A stretch of 64,000 nucleotides of DNA. Source: Pandoraea norimbergensis (lineage in GTDB: Bacteria > Pseudomonadota > Gammaproteobacteria > Burkholderiales > Burkholderiaceae). Below are positions 43,346-53,708 of the stretch, one piece after another. The position numbers and the translations under genes were made by a program. The notes below the pieces were generated by a model that worked only from the letters and a program-made list of their open reading frames with translations, ran no database searches and was not told the origin of the DNA. The stretch is from assembly GCF_001465545.3 (NCBI RefSeq), contig NZ_CP013480.3:1798001-1862000 (forward strand), in the 5' to 3' direction. Numbering within the stretch: the first letter of the stretch is position 1; each line of letters opens with the position of its first letter.

Positions 43346-44236
43346 GTGACGCATACCATTCGTTCGGCCGGCGCCGCCTTCCGCGAGGCCGTCAAGACCG
43401 AGCAACCGTTGCAGGTTGTCGGCGCGATCAACGCCAATCACGCCTTGCTGGCGAAAGCCGCGGGCTTCAAGGCGATCTATCTGTCAGGCGGCGGTGTCGC
43501 TGCCGGCTCACTGGGCTTGCCCGATCTGGGAATCTCCACGCTCGACGACGTGCTCACCGACGTGCGCCGCATCACCGACGTGTGCGATCTGCCGCTGTTG
43601 GTCGATGTCGACACCGGTTTCGGCCCGTCGGCGTTCAACATCGCGCGCACCGTGCAATCGCTGATCAAGTTCGGCGCGGGCGCGATGCACATTGAAGATC
43701 AGGTCGGCGCCAAGCGTTGCGGCCACCGTCCCGGCAAAGCGATCGTGACCCAGCAGGAAATGGTCGACCGTATCAAGGCCGCCGTCGATGCCCGCACGGA
43801 TGAGAACTTCGTGATCATGGCGCGCACCGATGCACTGGCCGTCGAAGGCTTGCAAGCCGCGATCGATCGCGCCTGCGCGTGCGTCGAAGCCGGTGCCGAC
43901 ATGATCTTCCCCGAAGCCATGACCGAACTGCCGATGTACCGCCAGTTCTCCGATGCCGTGAAGGTGCCGGTGCTGGCGAATATCACCGAATTCGGCTCGA
44001 CGCCGCTCTTCACCGTCGAAGAACTCAAGAGCGCGCAAGTCGGTCTGGTGCTGTACCCGTTGTCGGCGTTCCGCGCCATGAATAAGGCGGCGCAGAACGT
44101 GTATCACACGATTCGTCGCGACGGCACGCAAAAGGCCGTACTCGACACGATGCAAACGCGCGCCGAGCTCTACGAGAGCATCGGCTACCACGCTTACGAA
44201 CAGAAGCTCGACGCCCTGTTCGCACAACAGAAATAA
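43346..44236 (+). CDS. prpB: 2-methylisocitrate lyase
   Basis: Starting at GTG 43346, with GAGGG upstream, gives 296 residues, the same length as E. coli PrpB. It cleaves 2-methylisocitrate to pyruvate and succinate. [10 protein letters not shown] carries the catalytic Cys125, and LVDVDTGFG and MHIEDQV supply the metal-binding Asp and Glu. First gene of the operon, 25 bases before prpC. Confidence 0.96.
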   Translation: MTHTIRSAGAAFREAVKTEQPLQVVGAINANHALLAKAAGFKAIYLSGGGVAAGSLGLPDLGISTLDDVLTDVRRITDVCDLPLLVDVDTGFGPSAFNIARTVQSLIKFGAGAMHIEDQVGAKRCGHRPGKAIVTQQEMVDRIKAAVDARTDENFVIMARTDALAVEGLQAAIDRACACVEAGADMIFPEAMTELPMYRQFSDAVKVPVLANITEFGSTPLFTVEELKSAQVGLVLYPLSAFRAMNKAAQNVYHTIRRDGTQKAVLDTMQTRAELYESIGYHAYEQKLDALFAQQK

Positions 44237-44261
44237 CCGAATCCCTGATCTGGAGGAAAGC

Positions 44262-45413
44262 ATGAGCGAGACGACTGCAACCGGTTTCAAGCCCAAGAAG
44301 TCCGTGGCCCTGTCGGGCGTGACTGCCGGTAATACCGCGCTGTGTACGGTGGGCCGTTCGGGTAACGATCTGCACTACCGTGGCTACGACATTCTGGATC
44401 TGGCCCAGACCTCGGAATTCGAAGAAATCGCCTACCTGCTGGTCTACGGCAAGCTGCCGACGGTGGCAGAGCTCAAAGGCTACAAGGCCAAGTTGAAGTC
44501 GCTGCGCGGGCTGCCCGCGGCGGTCAAGACGGCGCTCGAAGCGGTGCCCGCTGCGGCGCACCCGATGGACGTGATGCGCACTGGCGTGTCGGTGCTCGGC
44601 ACGGTGCTGCCGGAGAAAGACGATCACAACATTCCAGGCGCACGCGACATCGCCGACCGCCTGATGGCCAGCTTCGGTTCGATGCTGCTGTACTGGTTCC
44701 ACTTCAGCCAGAACGGCGTGCGCATCGACGTGGAAACCGACGACGACAGCATCGGCGGCCACTTCCTGCACCTGCTGCATGGTGAGAAGCCGTCCGACCT
44801 GTGGGTTCGCGCGATGCACACCTCGCTGATTCTCTACGCCGAGCACGAGTTCAACGCGTCGACGTTTACGGCGCGCGTGATTGCCGGCACGGGGTCGGAC
44901 ATCCATTCGGCGATCACCGGTGCTATCGGCGCACTGCGTGGCCCGAAGCACGGCGGCGCCAACGAAGTGGCGTTCGAGATTCAGAAGCGCTACGACTCGC
45001 CGGATGAGGCAGAAGCCGACATTCGCGCCCGCGTGGAAAACAAGGAAGTGATCATCGGCTTCGGTCATCCGGTCTACACCGTGAGCGATCCGCGCAACAA
45101 GGTGATCAAGGAAGTCGCGCACGAGCTGTCGAAGGATCAGCAGAACACGAAGATGTACGACATTGCCGAGCGTCTCGAGACGGTGATGTGGGACGTCAAG
45201 AAGATGTTCCCGAATCTGGACTGGTTCAGCGCCGTGAGCTACCACATGATGGGCGTGCCCACGGCGATGTTCACGCCGTTGTTCGTGATCGCACGCACGT
45301 CGGGCTGGAGCGCGCACATCATCGAGCAGCGCATCGACAACAAGATCATTCGCCCGAGCGCCAACTACACCGGACCGGAAGATCAGAAGTTCGTGCCGAT
45401 CGAAAAGCGCTGA
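44262..45413 (+). CDS. prpC: 2-methylcitrate synthase
   Basis: This 383-residue citrate-synthase-family enzyme joins propionyl-CoA and oxaloacetate to 2-methylcitrate. It has GGAGG before the ATG. Catalytic signatures include GPKHGGANE and [13 protein letters not shown] with the active-site His residues; length is typical of the short, prokaryotic PrpC type rather than the 430-residue GltA type. Operon position after prpB supports the call. Confidence 0.96.
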   Translation: MSETTATGFKPKKSVALSGVTAGNTALCTVGRSGNDLHYRGYDILDLAQTSEFEEIAYLLVYGKLPTVAELKGYKAKLKSLRGLPAAVKTALEAVPAAAHPMDVMRTGVSVLGTVLPEKDDHNIPGARDIADRLMASFGSMLLYWFHFSQNGVRIDVETDDDSIGGHFLHLLHGEKPSDLWVRAMHTSLILYAEHEFNASTFTARVIAGTGSDIHSAITGAIGALRGPKHGGANEVAFEIQKRYDSPDEAEADIRARVENKEVIIGFGHPVYTVSDPRNKVIKEVAHELSKDQQNTKMYDIAERLETVMWDVKKMFPNLDWFSAVSYHMMGVPTAMFTPLFVIARTSGWSAHIIEQRIDNKIIRPSANYTGPEDQKFVPIEKR

Positions 45414-45430
45414 GCACTGTCCGGCGTAGT

Positions 45431-45457
45431 GCCGGACTCGCCGGACTTGCCGGACTT
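45431..45457 (+). repeat. 9-bp tandem repeat, three copies, prpC-acnD spacer
   Basis: gccggactc / gccggactt / gccggactt head to tail, 16 bases before the acnD start. Confidence 0.85.
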
Positions 45458-45472
45458 ATAACTTCCTCACAA

Positions 45473-48088
45473 ATGATGAATACCGACTACCGTAAATCCC
45501 TGCCCGGGACGTCGCTCGACTACTTCGACGCCCGGGCCGCCGTCGAGGCGATTGCCCCGGGGGCTTATGACACGCTGCCCTATACCTCGCGTGTGCTTGC
45601 GGAAAACCTGGTGCGCCGCTGCGACCCGGCGGCGCTGACCGAGTCGCTTAAACAACTGATCGAGCGACGCCGCGATCTGGATTTTCCGTGGTTCCCCGCG
45701 CGTGTGGTCTGTCACGACATTCTCGGCCAGACGGCGCTTGTCGATCTCGCAGGCCTGCGCGATGCCATCGCGGCGCAAGGCGGCGACCCGGCGTTGGTCA
45801 ACCCCGTCGTGCCGACGCAACTCGTGGTCGATCACTCGCTGGCAGTGGAGTGCGGCGGGTTCGATCCGGATGCGTTCGCGAAGAACCGTGCCATTGAAGA
45901 CCGTCGCAACGAAGACCGTTTCGACTTCATCAACTGGACCAAGAAGGCGTTCAAGAACGTCGACGTGATTCCGCCCGGCAACGGCATCCTGCACCAGATC
46001 AATCTGGAGCGCATGAGCCCGGTCGTTCAGGTGAGTCAGGGTGTGGCGTATCCCGACACGCTGGTGGGCACGGACTCGCATACCCCGATGGTCGACGCGC
46101 TGGGCGTGATCGCCATCGGTGTTGGCGGCCTCGAAGCCGAGAGCGTGATGCTGGGCCGCGCGTCGTGGATGCGCCTGCCGGATATCGTCGGTGTGGAACT
46201 GACGGGCAAGCCGCAGCCGGGCATTACGGCCACCGACATCGTGCTCGCGCTGACCGAGTTCCTGCGCAAGTCGAAGGTGGTGTCGGCGTATCTGGAGTTC
46301 TACGGTGAGGGCGCGGCCAACCTGACGCTGGGCGACCGCGCAACCATTTCGAACATGGCGCCCGAGTTCGGCGCCACGGCGGCGATGTTCTACATCGACG
46401 CGCAAACCATCAAGTACCTGAAGCTCACGGGCCGCGACGACGCACTGGTCGAACTGGTCGAGACCTATGCCAAGCAGACTGGCCTCTGGGCAGACACGCT
46501 GACCACTGCGCAGTACGAGCGCGTGCTGACGTTCGATCTGTCGAGCGTCGTGCGCAACATCGCCGGGCCGTCGAACCCACACAAACGTGTGCCGACGAGC
46601 GAGCTGGCCGAGCGCGGCATCAGCGGCAAGGTCGAGAACGAGCCGGGCCTGATGCCCGACGGCGCCGTCATCATCGCCGCCATCACCAGCTGCACAAACA
46701 CCAACAACCCGCGCAACATGATTGCGGCCGGCTTGTTCGCGCGCAACGCCAACCGCGCAGGCCTCGCGCGCAAGCCGTGGGTAAAGAGCTCGCTCGCGCC
46801 CGGTTCGAAAGCCGTCACGTTGTATCTGGAAGCCGCTGGTCTGCTGCCGGAACTGGAGCAACTCGGCTTCGGCGTGGTCGCCTATGCCTGCACGTCGTGC
46901 AACGGCATGTCGGGTGCGCTCGATCCGGTGATTCAGAAAGAGATCATCGAGCGCGATCTGTACGCCACGGCCGTGCTGTCGGGCAACCGCAACTTCGACG
47001 GCCGCATTCACCCGTATGCCAAACAGGCGTTCCTCGCATCGCCGCCGCTCGTCGTGGCTTATGCGATTGCGGGCACGATCCGTTTCGATATCGAGAAGGA
47101 TGTGCTCGGTGTCGATGGCAACGGCCGCCCGGTGAAGTTGGCCGACCTGTGGCCGAGCGACGAAGAGATCGACGCCATCATTGCGACGAGCGTGAAGCCG
47201 GAGCAGTTCCGCCGTGTGTACGAGCCGATGTTCGCGGCATCGGTCGATAACGGTGAGCGTGCCGACCCGTTGTACGACTGGCGCGAGATGAGCACGTACA
47301 TTCGCCGTCCGCCGTATTGGGAAGGCGCACTGGCGGGTGAGCGCTCGCTCAAGGGCATGCGTGCACTGGCCGTGTTGGGCGACAACATCACCACCGATCA
47401 CCTCTCGCCGTCGAACGCCATCATGGCCGATAGCGCAGCGGGCGAGTATCTGACGAAGATGGGTCTGCCGGAAGAAGACTTCAACTCGTACGCGACGCAC
47501 CGTGGCGACCACCTGACGGCACAACGTGCGACCTTCGCCAACCCGACGCTCAAGAACGAGATGGTCGTGGTCGACGGGCATGTCAAGGCGGGCTCGCTCG
47601 CGCGCATCGAGCCGGAAGGCAAGGTCACGCGCATGTGGGAAGCCATCGAGACGTACATGGCGCGCAAGCAGCCGTTGATCGTGATTGCCGGGGCCGACTA
47701 CGGTCAGGGCTCGTCGCGCGACTGGGCGGCCAAGGGCGTGCGTCTGGCGGGCACCGAGGCGATTGTGGCCGAAGGCTTCGAGCGCATTCACCGCACCAAT
47801 CTGGTCGGTATGGGCGTGCTGCCGCTGGAATTCAAGCCGGGCACCGATCGCAAGACGCTGGGTATCGACGGCACGGAAACGTTTGACGTCATTGGCGAGC
47901 GCACGCCGCGCGCCGATCTCACGCTGGTGATTCATCGCCACAAGAACGGCCGTGACGAACGCGTGGAAGTACCGGTGACCTGCCGTCTGGATACCGCCGA
48001 AGAAGTCTCGATCTATGAAGCGGGCGGCGTGCTGCAACGCTTTGCGCAGGACTTTCTGGAATCGTCGCAAGCGGGCGCTTCGGCCTGA
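45473..48088 (+). CDS. acnD: Fe-S-dependent 2-methylcitrate dehydratase
   Basis: The ATG at 45473 (or 45476) gives about 871 residues, the usual AcnD length. This aconitase-family enzyme dehydrates 2-methylcitrate to 2-methylaconitate, which PrpF then isomerises. The Fe-S ligands are visible in TSCTNTNNP and in ACTSCNGMSG. DTLVGTDSHTPMV and GADYGQGSSRDWA are active-site blocks. The neighbour prpF identifies it as AcnD rather than housekeeping aconitase. No strong Shine-Dalgarno precedes it. Confidence 0.94.
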   Translation: MMNTDYRKSLPGTSLDYFDARAAVEAIAPGAYDTLPYTSRVLAENLVRRCDPAALTESLKQLIERRRDLDFPWFPARVVCHDILGQTALVDLAGLRDAIAAQGGDPALVNPVVPTQLVVDHSLAVECGGFDPDAFAKNRAIEDRRNEDRFDFINWTKKAFKNVDVIPPGNGILHQINLERMSPVVQVSQGVAYPDTLVGTDSHTPMVDALGVIAIGVGGLEAESVMLGRASWMRLPDIVGVELTGKPQPGITATDIVLALTEFLRKSKVVSAYLEFYGEGAANLTLGDRATISNMAPEFGATAAMFYIDAQTIKYLKLTGRDDALVELVETYAKQTGLWADTLTTAQYERVLTFDLSSVVRNIAGPSNPHKRVPTSELAERGISGKVENEPGLMPDGAVIIAAITSCTNTNNPRNMIAAGLFARNANRAGLARKPWVKSSLAPGSKAVTLYLEAAGLLPELEQLGFGVVAYACTSCNGMSGALDPVIQKEIIERDLYATAVLSGNRNFDGRIHPYAKQAFLASPPLVVAYAIAGTIRFDIEKDVLGVDGNGRPVKLADLWPSDEEIDAIIATSVKPEQFRRVYEPMFAASVDNGERADPLYDWREMSTYIRRPPYWEGALAGERSLKGMRALAVLGDNITTDHLSPSNAIMADSAAGEYLTKMGLPEEDFNSYATHRGDHLTAQRATFANPTLKNEMVVVDGHVKAGSLARIEPEGKVTRMWEAIETYMARKQPLIVIAGADYGQGSSRDWAAKGVRLAGTEAIVAEGFERIHRTNLVGMGVLPLEFKPGTDRKTLGIDGTETFDVIGERTPRADLTLVIHRHKNGRDERVEVPVTCRLDTAEEVSIYEAGGVLQRFAQDFLESSQAGASA

Positions 48089-48116
48089 ATCAAGCGAAGC
48101 ACCGAGGAGAAACGAG

Positions 48117-49310
48117 ATGGCGCATCAGCCGCAAATCCGCATTCCCGCCACGTATATGCGTGGCGGTACCAGCAAGGGTGTGTTCTTCCGCCTGCAAGAC
48201 TTGCCCGCCGCGGCGCAAGTACCGGGCGCCGCGCGCGACGCGTTGCTCATGCGTGTGATCGGCAGCCCCGATCCGTATGGCAAGCAGATCGACGGCATGG
48301 GCGGGGCCACGTCGAGCACCAGCAAGACGGTGATTATCGCGAAGAGCGAGCGGCCCGGTCACGATGTGGACTACCTGTTCGGGCAGGTGTCGATCGATCA
48401 GCAGTTTGTCGACTGGAGCGGCAACTGCGGCAATCTGTCGGCCGCCGTGGGGCCGTTCGCCATCAGCGCCGGGCTGATCGATGCGTCGCGCGTGCCGCAC
48501 GATGGCGTAGCTGTCGTGCGCATCTGGCAGGCAAACATCGGCAAGACGATCGTGGCGCACGTGCCGATGACGGCCGGTGCGGTGCAGGAGACGGGCGACT
48601 TCGAACTCGACGGCGTGACGTTCCCGGCCGCCGAAGTGCAACTCGAATTCCTCGACCCGGCCGCGGAAGAAGAGGGTGACGGCGGCGGCGCGATGTTCCC
48701 GACGGGGCATCTCATCGACGATCTCGAAGTGCCGGGTGTCGGTACCTTCAAGGCCACGATGATCAACGCGGGTATCCCGACGATTTTCCTCAATGCCGAG
48801 GACATCGGTTACCGGGGCACCGAGTTGCAGGACGCGATCAACAGCGACCCGAAGGCGCTCGCCATGTTCGAGACGATTCGCGCCCATGGGGCGATTCGCA
48901 TGGGCCTGATCAAAGACGTGTCGGAGGCGGCCAAGCGTCAGCACACGCCGAAGGTGGCGTTCGTGGCAAAGCCGGCCGATTACACGGCGTCGAGCGGCAA
49001 GGCGGTGAAAGCGGGTGACGTCGATCTGCTGGTGCGCGCGTTGTCGATGGGCAAGCTGCACCACGCGATGATGGGCACAGCGGCCGTGTGCATCGGCGCG
49101 GCAGCGGCGATTCCCGGCACGCTGGTCAACCTCGCGGCAGGTGGCGGCGAGCGCAACGCGGTGCGGTTCGGGCATCCGTCCGGCACGCTGCGCGTGGGCG
49201 CTGAGGCAGGCCAGGTCGACGGCGAGTGGACGGTCACCAAGGCGATCATGAGCCGCAGCGCACGCGTGCTGATGGAGGGCTGGGTTCGGATTCCGGGCGA
49301 CGCGTTCTGA
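48117..49310 (+). CDS. prpF: 2-methylaconitate cis-trans isomerase
   Basis: GAGGAG lies before the ATG; the 397-residue product begins near IRIPATYMRGGTSKGVFFRL, the PrpF signature. GNCGNLSAAVGPFAI carries an active-site loop. It has the diaminopimelate-epimerase-like fold. It isomerises trans to cis 2-methylaconitate so that aconitase can hydrate it. It lies 28 bases after acnD and is surely co-transcribed. Confidence 0.96.
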   Translation: MAHQPQIRIPATYMRGGTSKGVFFRLQDLPAAAQVPGAARDALLMRVIGSPDPYGKQIDGMGGATSSTSKTVIIAKSERPGHDVDYLFGQVSIDQQFVDWSGNCGNLSAAVGPFAISAGLIDASRVPHDGVAVVRIWQANIGKTIVAHVPMTAGAVQETGDFELDGVTFPAAEVQLEFLDPAAEEEGDGGGAMFPTGHLIDDLEVPGVGTFKATMINAGIPTIFLNAEDIGYRGTELQDAINSDPKALAMFETIRAHGAIRMGLIKDVSEAAKRQHTPKVAFVAKPADYTASSGKAVKAGDVDLLVRALSMGKLHHAMMGTAAVCIGAAAAIPGTLVNLAAGGGERNAVRFGHPSGTLRVGAEAGQVDGEWTVTKAIMSRSARVLMEGWVRIPGDAF

Positions 49311-49339
49311 GGGCAGTGCCACGACGGTAGCGGGTTTCG

Positions 49340-49370
49340 GCGGCTGGCAAGCGTTGCGCTTGTCAGCCGC
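49340..49370 (+). other. Hairpin between prpF and prpD
   Basis: A 13-bp stem (49340-49352 with 49358-49370, one G-U pair) with a 5-nt loop, followed only by TTATC. It could attenuate or stabilise the mRNA so that prpD is expressed differently from the upstream genes. Confidence 0.55.
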
Positions 49371-49440
49371 TTATCATTGGGAATCACGAAACGCCGCTGC
49401 GGAGGTTTCAGTGCCGGGCGGTGTTGATCAAACGTCACAC

Positions 49441-49476
49441 GAGCCACACGAGCCACACGAGCCACACGAGCCACAG
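49441..49476 (+). repeat. 9-bp tandem repeat, four copies, upstream of prpD
   Basis: gagccacac three times and gagccacag once, head to tail, ending at the GGAGG of prpD. Copy number would alter the prpD leader directly next to the ribosome binding site. Confidence 0.85.
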
Positions 49477-49486
49477 GAGGCAGCCG

Positions 49487-50935
49487 ATGTCCGCTGGCAT
49501 TTCGAATGTGCGTCCCGCGCCCGACAAGGTACTCACCGACATTGTCGACTACGTCCTCACCTACGAGATCCGCAGCGATCTCGCCTTCGACACCGCTCGC
49601 AACTGCCTGATCGACACGCTGGGCTGCGGCTTCGAAGCGCTCTCGTATCCCGCCTGTACCAAGTTGCTCGGGCCAATCGTGCCGGGCACGGTGGTGCCGA
49701 ATGGCGCGAAGGTGCCGGGCACGCCTTATCAACTCGACCCGGTACAGGCCGCGTTCAGTCTGGGCGCGATGATCCGGTGGCTCGACTTCAACGACACATG
49801 GCTGGCTGCGGAATGGGGGCACCCGTCCGACAATCTCGGCGGCATTCTCATGACTGCCGACTGGCTTTCGCGCACGGCCGTCGCCGAAGGCGGCAACCCG
49901 CTGACGATGCGTCATGTGCTCGCGGCGATGATCAAGGCGCATGAAATTCAGGGCTGTCTGGCGCTTGAGAATTCCTTCAATCAGGTCGGGCTTGACCACG
50001 TGGTGCTGGTGAAAGTGGCGTCGACGGCGGTGGTCGGCGAGATGCTCGGCCTTACGCGTGACGACTTGATCAATGCGTTGTCGCTGGCGTTTGTCGACGG
50101 CCAGAGTCTGCGCACCTACCGGCACGCGCCGAACACCGGCAGCCGCAAGTCGTGGGCGGCGGGCGATGCCACGAGTCGCGCAGTGCGTCTTGCGTTAATG
50201 GCGCGCGCGGGTGAAATGGGCTACCCGTCGGTGTTGACGGCGAAAACGTGGGGCTTCTACGACGTGCTGTTCAAGGGCAAGCCGTTTGCATTTCAGCGGC
50301 CCTATGGGTCGTACGTGATGGAGAACGTGCTATTCAAAATCGCTTTCCCGGCAGAGTTCCACGCGCAGACGGCGGCCGAGGCGGCGATGACGCTGTACCG
50401 GCAGTTGCAGGACGCAGGGCGTAACGCGGCAGATATTCAGTCGGTGACCATCCGCACGCATGCGGCGGCGATCCGGATCATCGACAAGCAGGGGCCATTG
50501 GCGAATCCGGCCGATCGCGATCACTGCATTCAATACATGGTGGCGGTGCCGCTGTTGTTCGGCCGGCTTACGGCAAACGATTACGAAGACGTCGTGGCTG
50601 CCGATCCGCGCATCGATGCCCTGCGCGCCAAAATGGTTTGCGTGGAAGAGCCACAATTCACGCGCGACTATCACGACCCGGACAAGCGCTCGATTGCGAA
50701 TGGGCTGACGGTGACGTTCAACGACGGCACCACGCTGGCCGAAGTGCTCGTCGAATATCCGATCGGCCACAAGCGTCGTCGCGACGAAGGCATTCCGCTA
50801 CTGGTGGAGAAATTCAAGACGAACCTCGCGCGCCGATTTGCGGCGCGTGCACAGGCTCGCATTCTTGACGTGGCGCTGGATCAACAGCGGCTCGAAGCGA
50901 TGCCTGTGCACAAGTTTGTGGATCTGATGGTGTGA
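49487..50935 (+). CDS. prpD: 2-methylcitrate dehydratase (MmgE/PrpD family)
   Basis: The ATG at 49487 has AGGAGG 8 bases upstream and gives 482 residues, matching E. coli PrpD. It has the PrpD core: [32 protein letters not shown], and the downstream [10 protein letters not shown] and [12 protein letters not shown] blocks. It dehydrates 2-methylcitrate without an Fe-S cluster, and is thus redundant with AcnD plus PrpF in the same cluster. It is separated from prpF by 176 bases with a hairpin and a repeat. Confidence 0.93.
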   Translation: MSAGISNVRPAPDKVLTDIVDYVLTYEIRSDLAFDTARNCLIDTLGCGFEALSYPACTKLLGPIVPGTVVPNGAKVPGTPYQLDPVQAAFSLGAMIRWLDFNDTWLAAEWGHPSDNLGGILMTADWLSRTAVAEGGNPLTMRHVLAAMIKAHEIQGCLALENSFNQVGLDHVVLVKVASTAVVGEMLGLTRDDLINALSLAFVDGQSLRTYRHAPNTGSRKSWAAGDATSRAVRLALMARAGEMGYPSVLTAKTWGFYDVLFKGKPFAFQRPYGSYVMENVLFKIAFPAEFHAQTAAEAAMTLYRQLQDAGRNAADIQSVTIRTHAAAIRIIDKQGPLANPADRDHCIQYMVAVPLLFGRLTANDYEDVVAADPRIDALRAKMVCVEEPQFTRDYHDPDKRSIANGLTVTFNDGTTLAEVLVEYPIGHKRRRDEGIPLLVEKFKTNLARRFAARAQARILDVALDQQRLEAMPVHKFVDLMV

Positions 50936-50949
50936 GGTAGCGAATCAAC

Positions 50950-52176
50950 TCATTCCGCGCTCGCCCCGGCCTGTGCCGTGCGGCGCGGGGTGCCGAGCCA
51001 GTGAATGGCCAGTGCCGTCACTCCCAGCGCGATACCGAACCAGACGATGCCGGACCAGCCGTAACGCGTCATCAACCAGCCGCTGAGCGTGGCGCCGATT
51101 GCACCGCCAAAGAACGTGGCTGTCATGTAGAGACTGTTGATACGGCCTTGTGCCTTCGGGTCCACGGCGAACGCGCGCGTCTGATTCGACACCAAGCCCG
51201 CTTGCACGCCAATGTCGAGTACCACCACGCCGATCACCAGCAAGGCAAGCGACGTCTGCGCGCCGCCCAGCAACACATACGCCAGCGTCACGATGCCGAT
51301 ACTGGCGGCGATCACGCCACGTGGCCCGATCTTGTCGGTCGCCCGCCCGCCAAACGAGGCGGCGAATGCACCGGCCGCGCCAATGATGCCGAAGCCACCC
51401 GCCCATGCGCTGCCAAGGTGCCACGGGCCGTCGGCAAGCAAGGCTGCCAGATTCACCCAGAAGGCATTGAAGCAGGCCCACAGCAGCGCCTGAATCATCA
51501 TCGATTCGCGAATCGGCCGGTTGTCGCGCATCAGCGGCCAGAGCGACGCCAGCAACTTGCTGTACGACAGGTTCGTACTCGGCACCCCCTTCGGCAGCAG
51601 TGAGGCCGCCGCGATGAAGACCGGAATCATGAACGCCGCTTCGAGCGCATACACCGCTCGCCAGCCGTACGCTTCACCGACCGCGCCTGCAATCGTGCGG
51701 CCAAGCAGAATGCCGACCATGATGCCGCTCACCACAGTGCCGACCGAACGTCCGCGCTGGCTCGGCGGCGACATCACGGCGGCGAACGGCACGAGTTGTT
51801 GCGGCACGCAACTCACAATGCCCAGACCGAACGACGCAGCAATCAGTGCCCAGATGCCCGGTGCGACGGCAGCCGTCGCGGCAAACACGAAGGCGAGGGC
51901 GATCTGCGTCAGTACGAGTTTGCGGCGATCGTAACGGTCGCCGAGCGGCAGTAGCAGCGCGAGCCCCGTCGAGAAGCCGAGCAGCGCCGCAGCGGCGACC
52001 AGATCGACCGTGGTCAGATCGACGCCCAGATTCTTGGCGATCAGCGGCAGAATCGGCTGCGTGCAATAAATGTTGGTGACGACGGCACCTGCGATGATCG
52101 CCATCATGACGATCTTGCCGCGCGACGCCATTTCGGGCGCGGGATGCGGTGGTGTCGGGAGTGTAGGTTCGCGCAC
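50950..52176 (-). CDS. MFS efflux-type transporter
   Basis: The 408-residue protein has twelve predicted membrane helices with LGDRYDRRKLVL in the 2-3 loop and RTIAGAVGEAYGWRAVY in helix 5. It looks like a YnfM/AraJ-type exporter. An in-frame ATG 15 codons in is possible. It is divergent from a LysR gene, which probably regulates it, and convergent with prpD at a 14-base gap. Confidence 0.87.
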   Translation of the reverse strand: MREPTLPTPPHPAPEMASRGKIVMMAIIAGAVVTNIYCTQPILPLIAKNLGVDLTTVDLVAAAALLGFSTGLALLLPLGDRYDRRKLVLTQIALAFVFAATAAVAPGIWALIAASFGLGIVSCVPQQLVPFAAVMSPPSQRGRSVGTVVSGIMVGILLGRTIAGAVGEAYGWRAVYALEAAFMIPVFIAAASLLPKGVPSTNLSYSKLLASLWPLMRDNRPIRESMMIQALLWACFNAFWVNLAALLADGPWHLGSAWAGGFGIIGAAGAFAASFGGRATDKIGPRGVIAASIGIVTLAYVLLGGAQTSLALLVIGVVVLDIGVQAGLVSNQTRAFAVDPKAQGRINSLYMTATFFGGAIGATLSGWLMTRYGWSGIVWFGIALGVTALAIHWLGTPRRTAQAGASAE

Positions 52177-52315
52177 GATGGGCTCCTGAAGTATCGATGG
52201 ATGGGTTCCGGCGTCGACGCACTTCCTGCTGTCGTTGCACGCCCGAAACCCTTAGCCGCAACAGTACGCGCTTGCATCCAGAGAGAGAATCCATCAGGAT
52301 CGGGAATCATCTTTC

Positions 52316-52326
52316 CAAAATTTGGT
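52316..52326. promoter_or_regulatory. Near-palindrome ccaaaatttgg at the LysR start
   Basis: It lies 8 bases before the LysR ATG, in the divergent region, and could be part of an autoregulatory LysR site. The evidence is the palindrome alone. Confidence 0.3.
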
Positions 52327-52334
52327 AGGGTTCC

Positions 52335-53264
52335 ATGAACCGGCTAGAGTCGATGTCCATCCTGATTGCCGTGGTCGATGCGGGCAGCCTGTCGGCGGCG
52401 GCGCGCCGGCTCGACATGCCATTGGCGACCGTCAGCCGCAAGGTGGGGGAGCTGGAAGCGCATTTGAAAACGCGGCTGTTGCATCGCACGACGCGCCAGT
52501 TGTCGCTGACGGAAGCGGGCGCTTCTTATGTCGCCGCCTGCCGCCGGATTCTTGAAGACCTCGGTGAGGCCGAGCGCGCTGCGACCGGGGAATACGCGAC
52601 GCCGAAGGGGGAGTTGGTGGTGACCGCGCCGGTCGTTTTCGGGCGCTTGCATGTATTGCCGGTACTGGCCGAGTTTCTCGCGCAATATCCGGAGATCGAT
52701 GTGAGTCTGGTGCTGACCGACCGCGTCGTGCATCTGATGGACGAGCACACCGATGTCGCGCTGCGCATCGGCGAGTTGCCCGACAGCTCGCTGGTGGCGG
52801 CGGGCATCGGCACGGTGCGCCGGGTGATCTGCGCGAGTCCGGCTTATTTGACGAACCACGGCACACCCACAAAGCCGCGTGAACTCGCGGGCCATGCGTG
52901 CATCACATTCGAAGTGCTGGCATCACGGCGCGCGTGGGTGTTCGGCGCGGGCAAAGGTGAGCAGTCGATTCCGATTCACTCGCGTCTGGCGGTCAACACG
53001 GCGGAGGCGGCCATCTCGGCGGCAGTGCTAGGCGTCGGGCTCGTGCGGGTGCTGTCCTATCAGGTGGCGCAGGCATTGCAGGACGATGCACTGCGCGTGG
53101 TACTGGACGATTTTGAATCGGCACCGCTACCGGTCAGCCTTGTCCACAAGGGGCAGACCCCGCTGCCGCTCAAGCTGCGCGCATTTCTCGATTTTGTGAC
53201 GCCGCGTCTTCGTGCGCGCATTGCCCCTCGTATTACCGCTCGTATCGCCCCTGTTACGCGATGA
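52335..53264 (+). CDS. LysR family regulator
   Basis: The 309-residue protein has an N-terminal HTH (MNRLESMSILIAVVDAGSLS, then LDMPLATVSRKVGELE) typical of the DmlR/AphB-like LysR subgroup, and an effector domain. The C-terminus ends in a 12-base DNA repeat (53217-53252) encoding RIAP/RITA/RIAP. It probably controls the divergent MFS gene. Confidence 0.89.
   Translation: MNRLESMSILIAVVDAGSLSAAARRLDMPLATVSRKVGELEAHLKTRLLHRTTRQLSLTEAGASYVAACRRILEDLGEAERAATGEYATPKGELVVTAPVVFGRLHVLPVLAEFLAQYPEIDVSLVLTDRVVHLMDEHTDVALRIGELPDSSLVAAGIGTVRRVICASPAYLTNHGTPTKPRELAGHACITFEVLASRRAWVFGAGKGEQSIPIHSRLAVNTAEAAISAAVLGVGLVRVLSYQVAQALQDDALRVVLDDFESAPLPVSLVHKGQTPLPLKLRAFLDFVTPRLRARIAPRITARIAPVTR
53217..53252 (+). 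repeat. 12-bp tandem repeat in a LysR gene 3' end
   Basis: cgcattgcccct / cgtattaccgct / cgtatcgcccct, in frame, adding four residues per unit to the C-terminus. Confidence 0.8.
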
Positions 53265-53307
53265 CGTTGCCATGCCAGCAAATTTCTGACTGACAAGGAG
53301 CTTTCGG

Positions 53308-53694
53308 ATGATCGATCACATGGAAGTGATGGTTAGCGATTTCGCGACGAGCCGCGCGTTCTATCGTGACGCACTGGCAGCCATTGGCTATTCGCTGATT
53401 GCCGAGAAGTCGGCGCAGATGACGGGTAACACCGATATCGCGGGGTATGGCGAGAACGGCCACCCCGATTTCTGGATCAGTCGCGGCACACCGAACCGGC
53501 CCGCGTTGCACGTGGCCTTTCGTGTGCCGGCGCGGCGTATCGTCGATGCCTTCCATCGGGCGGCCGTCGCGGCAGGGGGCACCGATAACGGTGGCCCCGG
53601 TCTGCGCGAGCGTTACGGTCCCAACTACTACGCTGCCTTTGTGATCGACCCGGACGGGCACAACATCGAAGCCGTCTGCTACGCGCCCGACTGA
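53308..53694 (+). CDS. VOC (glyoxalase-like) family protein
   Basis: AAGGAG lies 7 bases before the ATG. The 128-residue protein has one vicinal-oxygen-chelate module: IDHMEVMVSDFATSRAFY at the N-terminus and YAAFVIDPDGHNIEAVCY at the end, with His4 and the Glu in NIEAV as probable metal ligands. Substrate unknown. It follows the LysR gene by 43 bases and may be co-transcribed. It converges with the glycerate kinase gene. Confidence 0.85.
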   Translation: MIDHMEVMVSDFATSRAFYRDALAAIGYSLIAEKSAQMTGNTDIAGYGENGHPDFWISRGTPNRPALHVAFRVPARRIVDAFHRAAVAAGGTDNGGPGLRERYGPNYYAAFVIDPDGHNIEAVCYAPD

Positions 53695-53708
53695 GCGCGT
53701 CGCCAGAC

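Noticed and set aside
45467..48070. 867-codon minus-strand frame opposite acnD
   Set aside because: Composition typical of antisense frames; acnD has complete family motifs.
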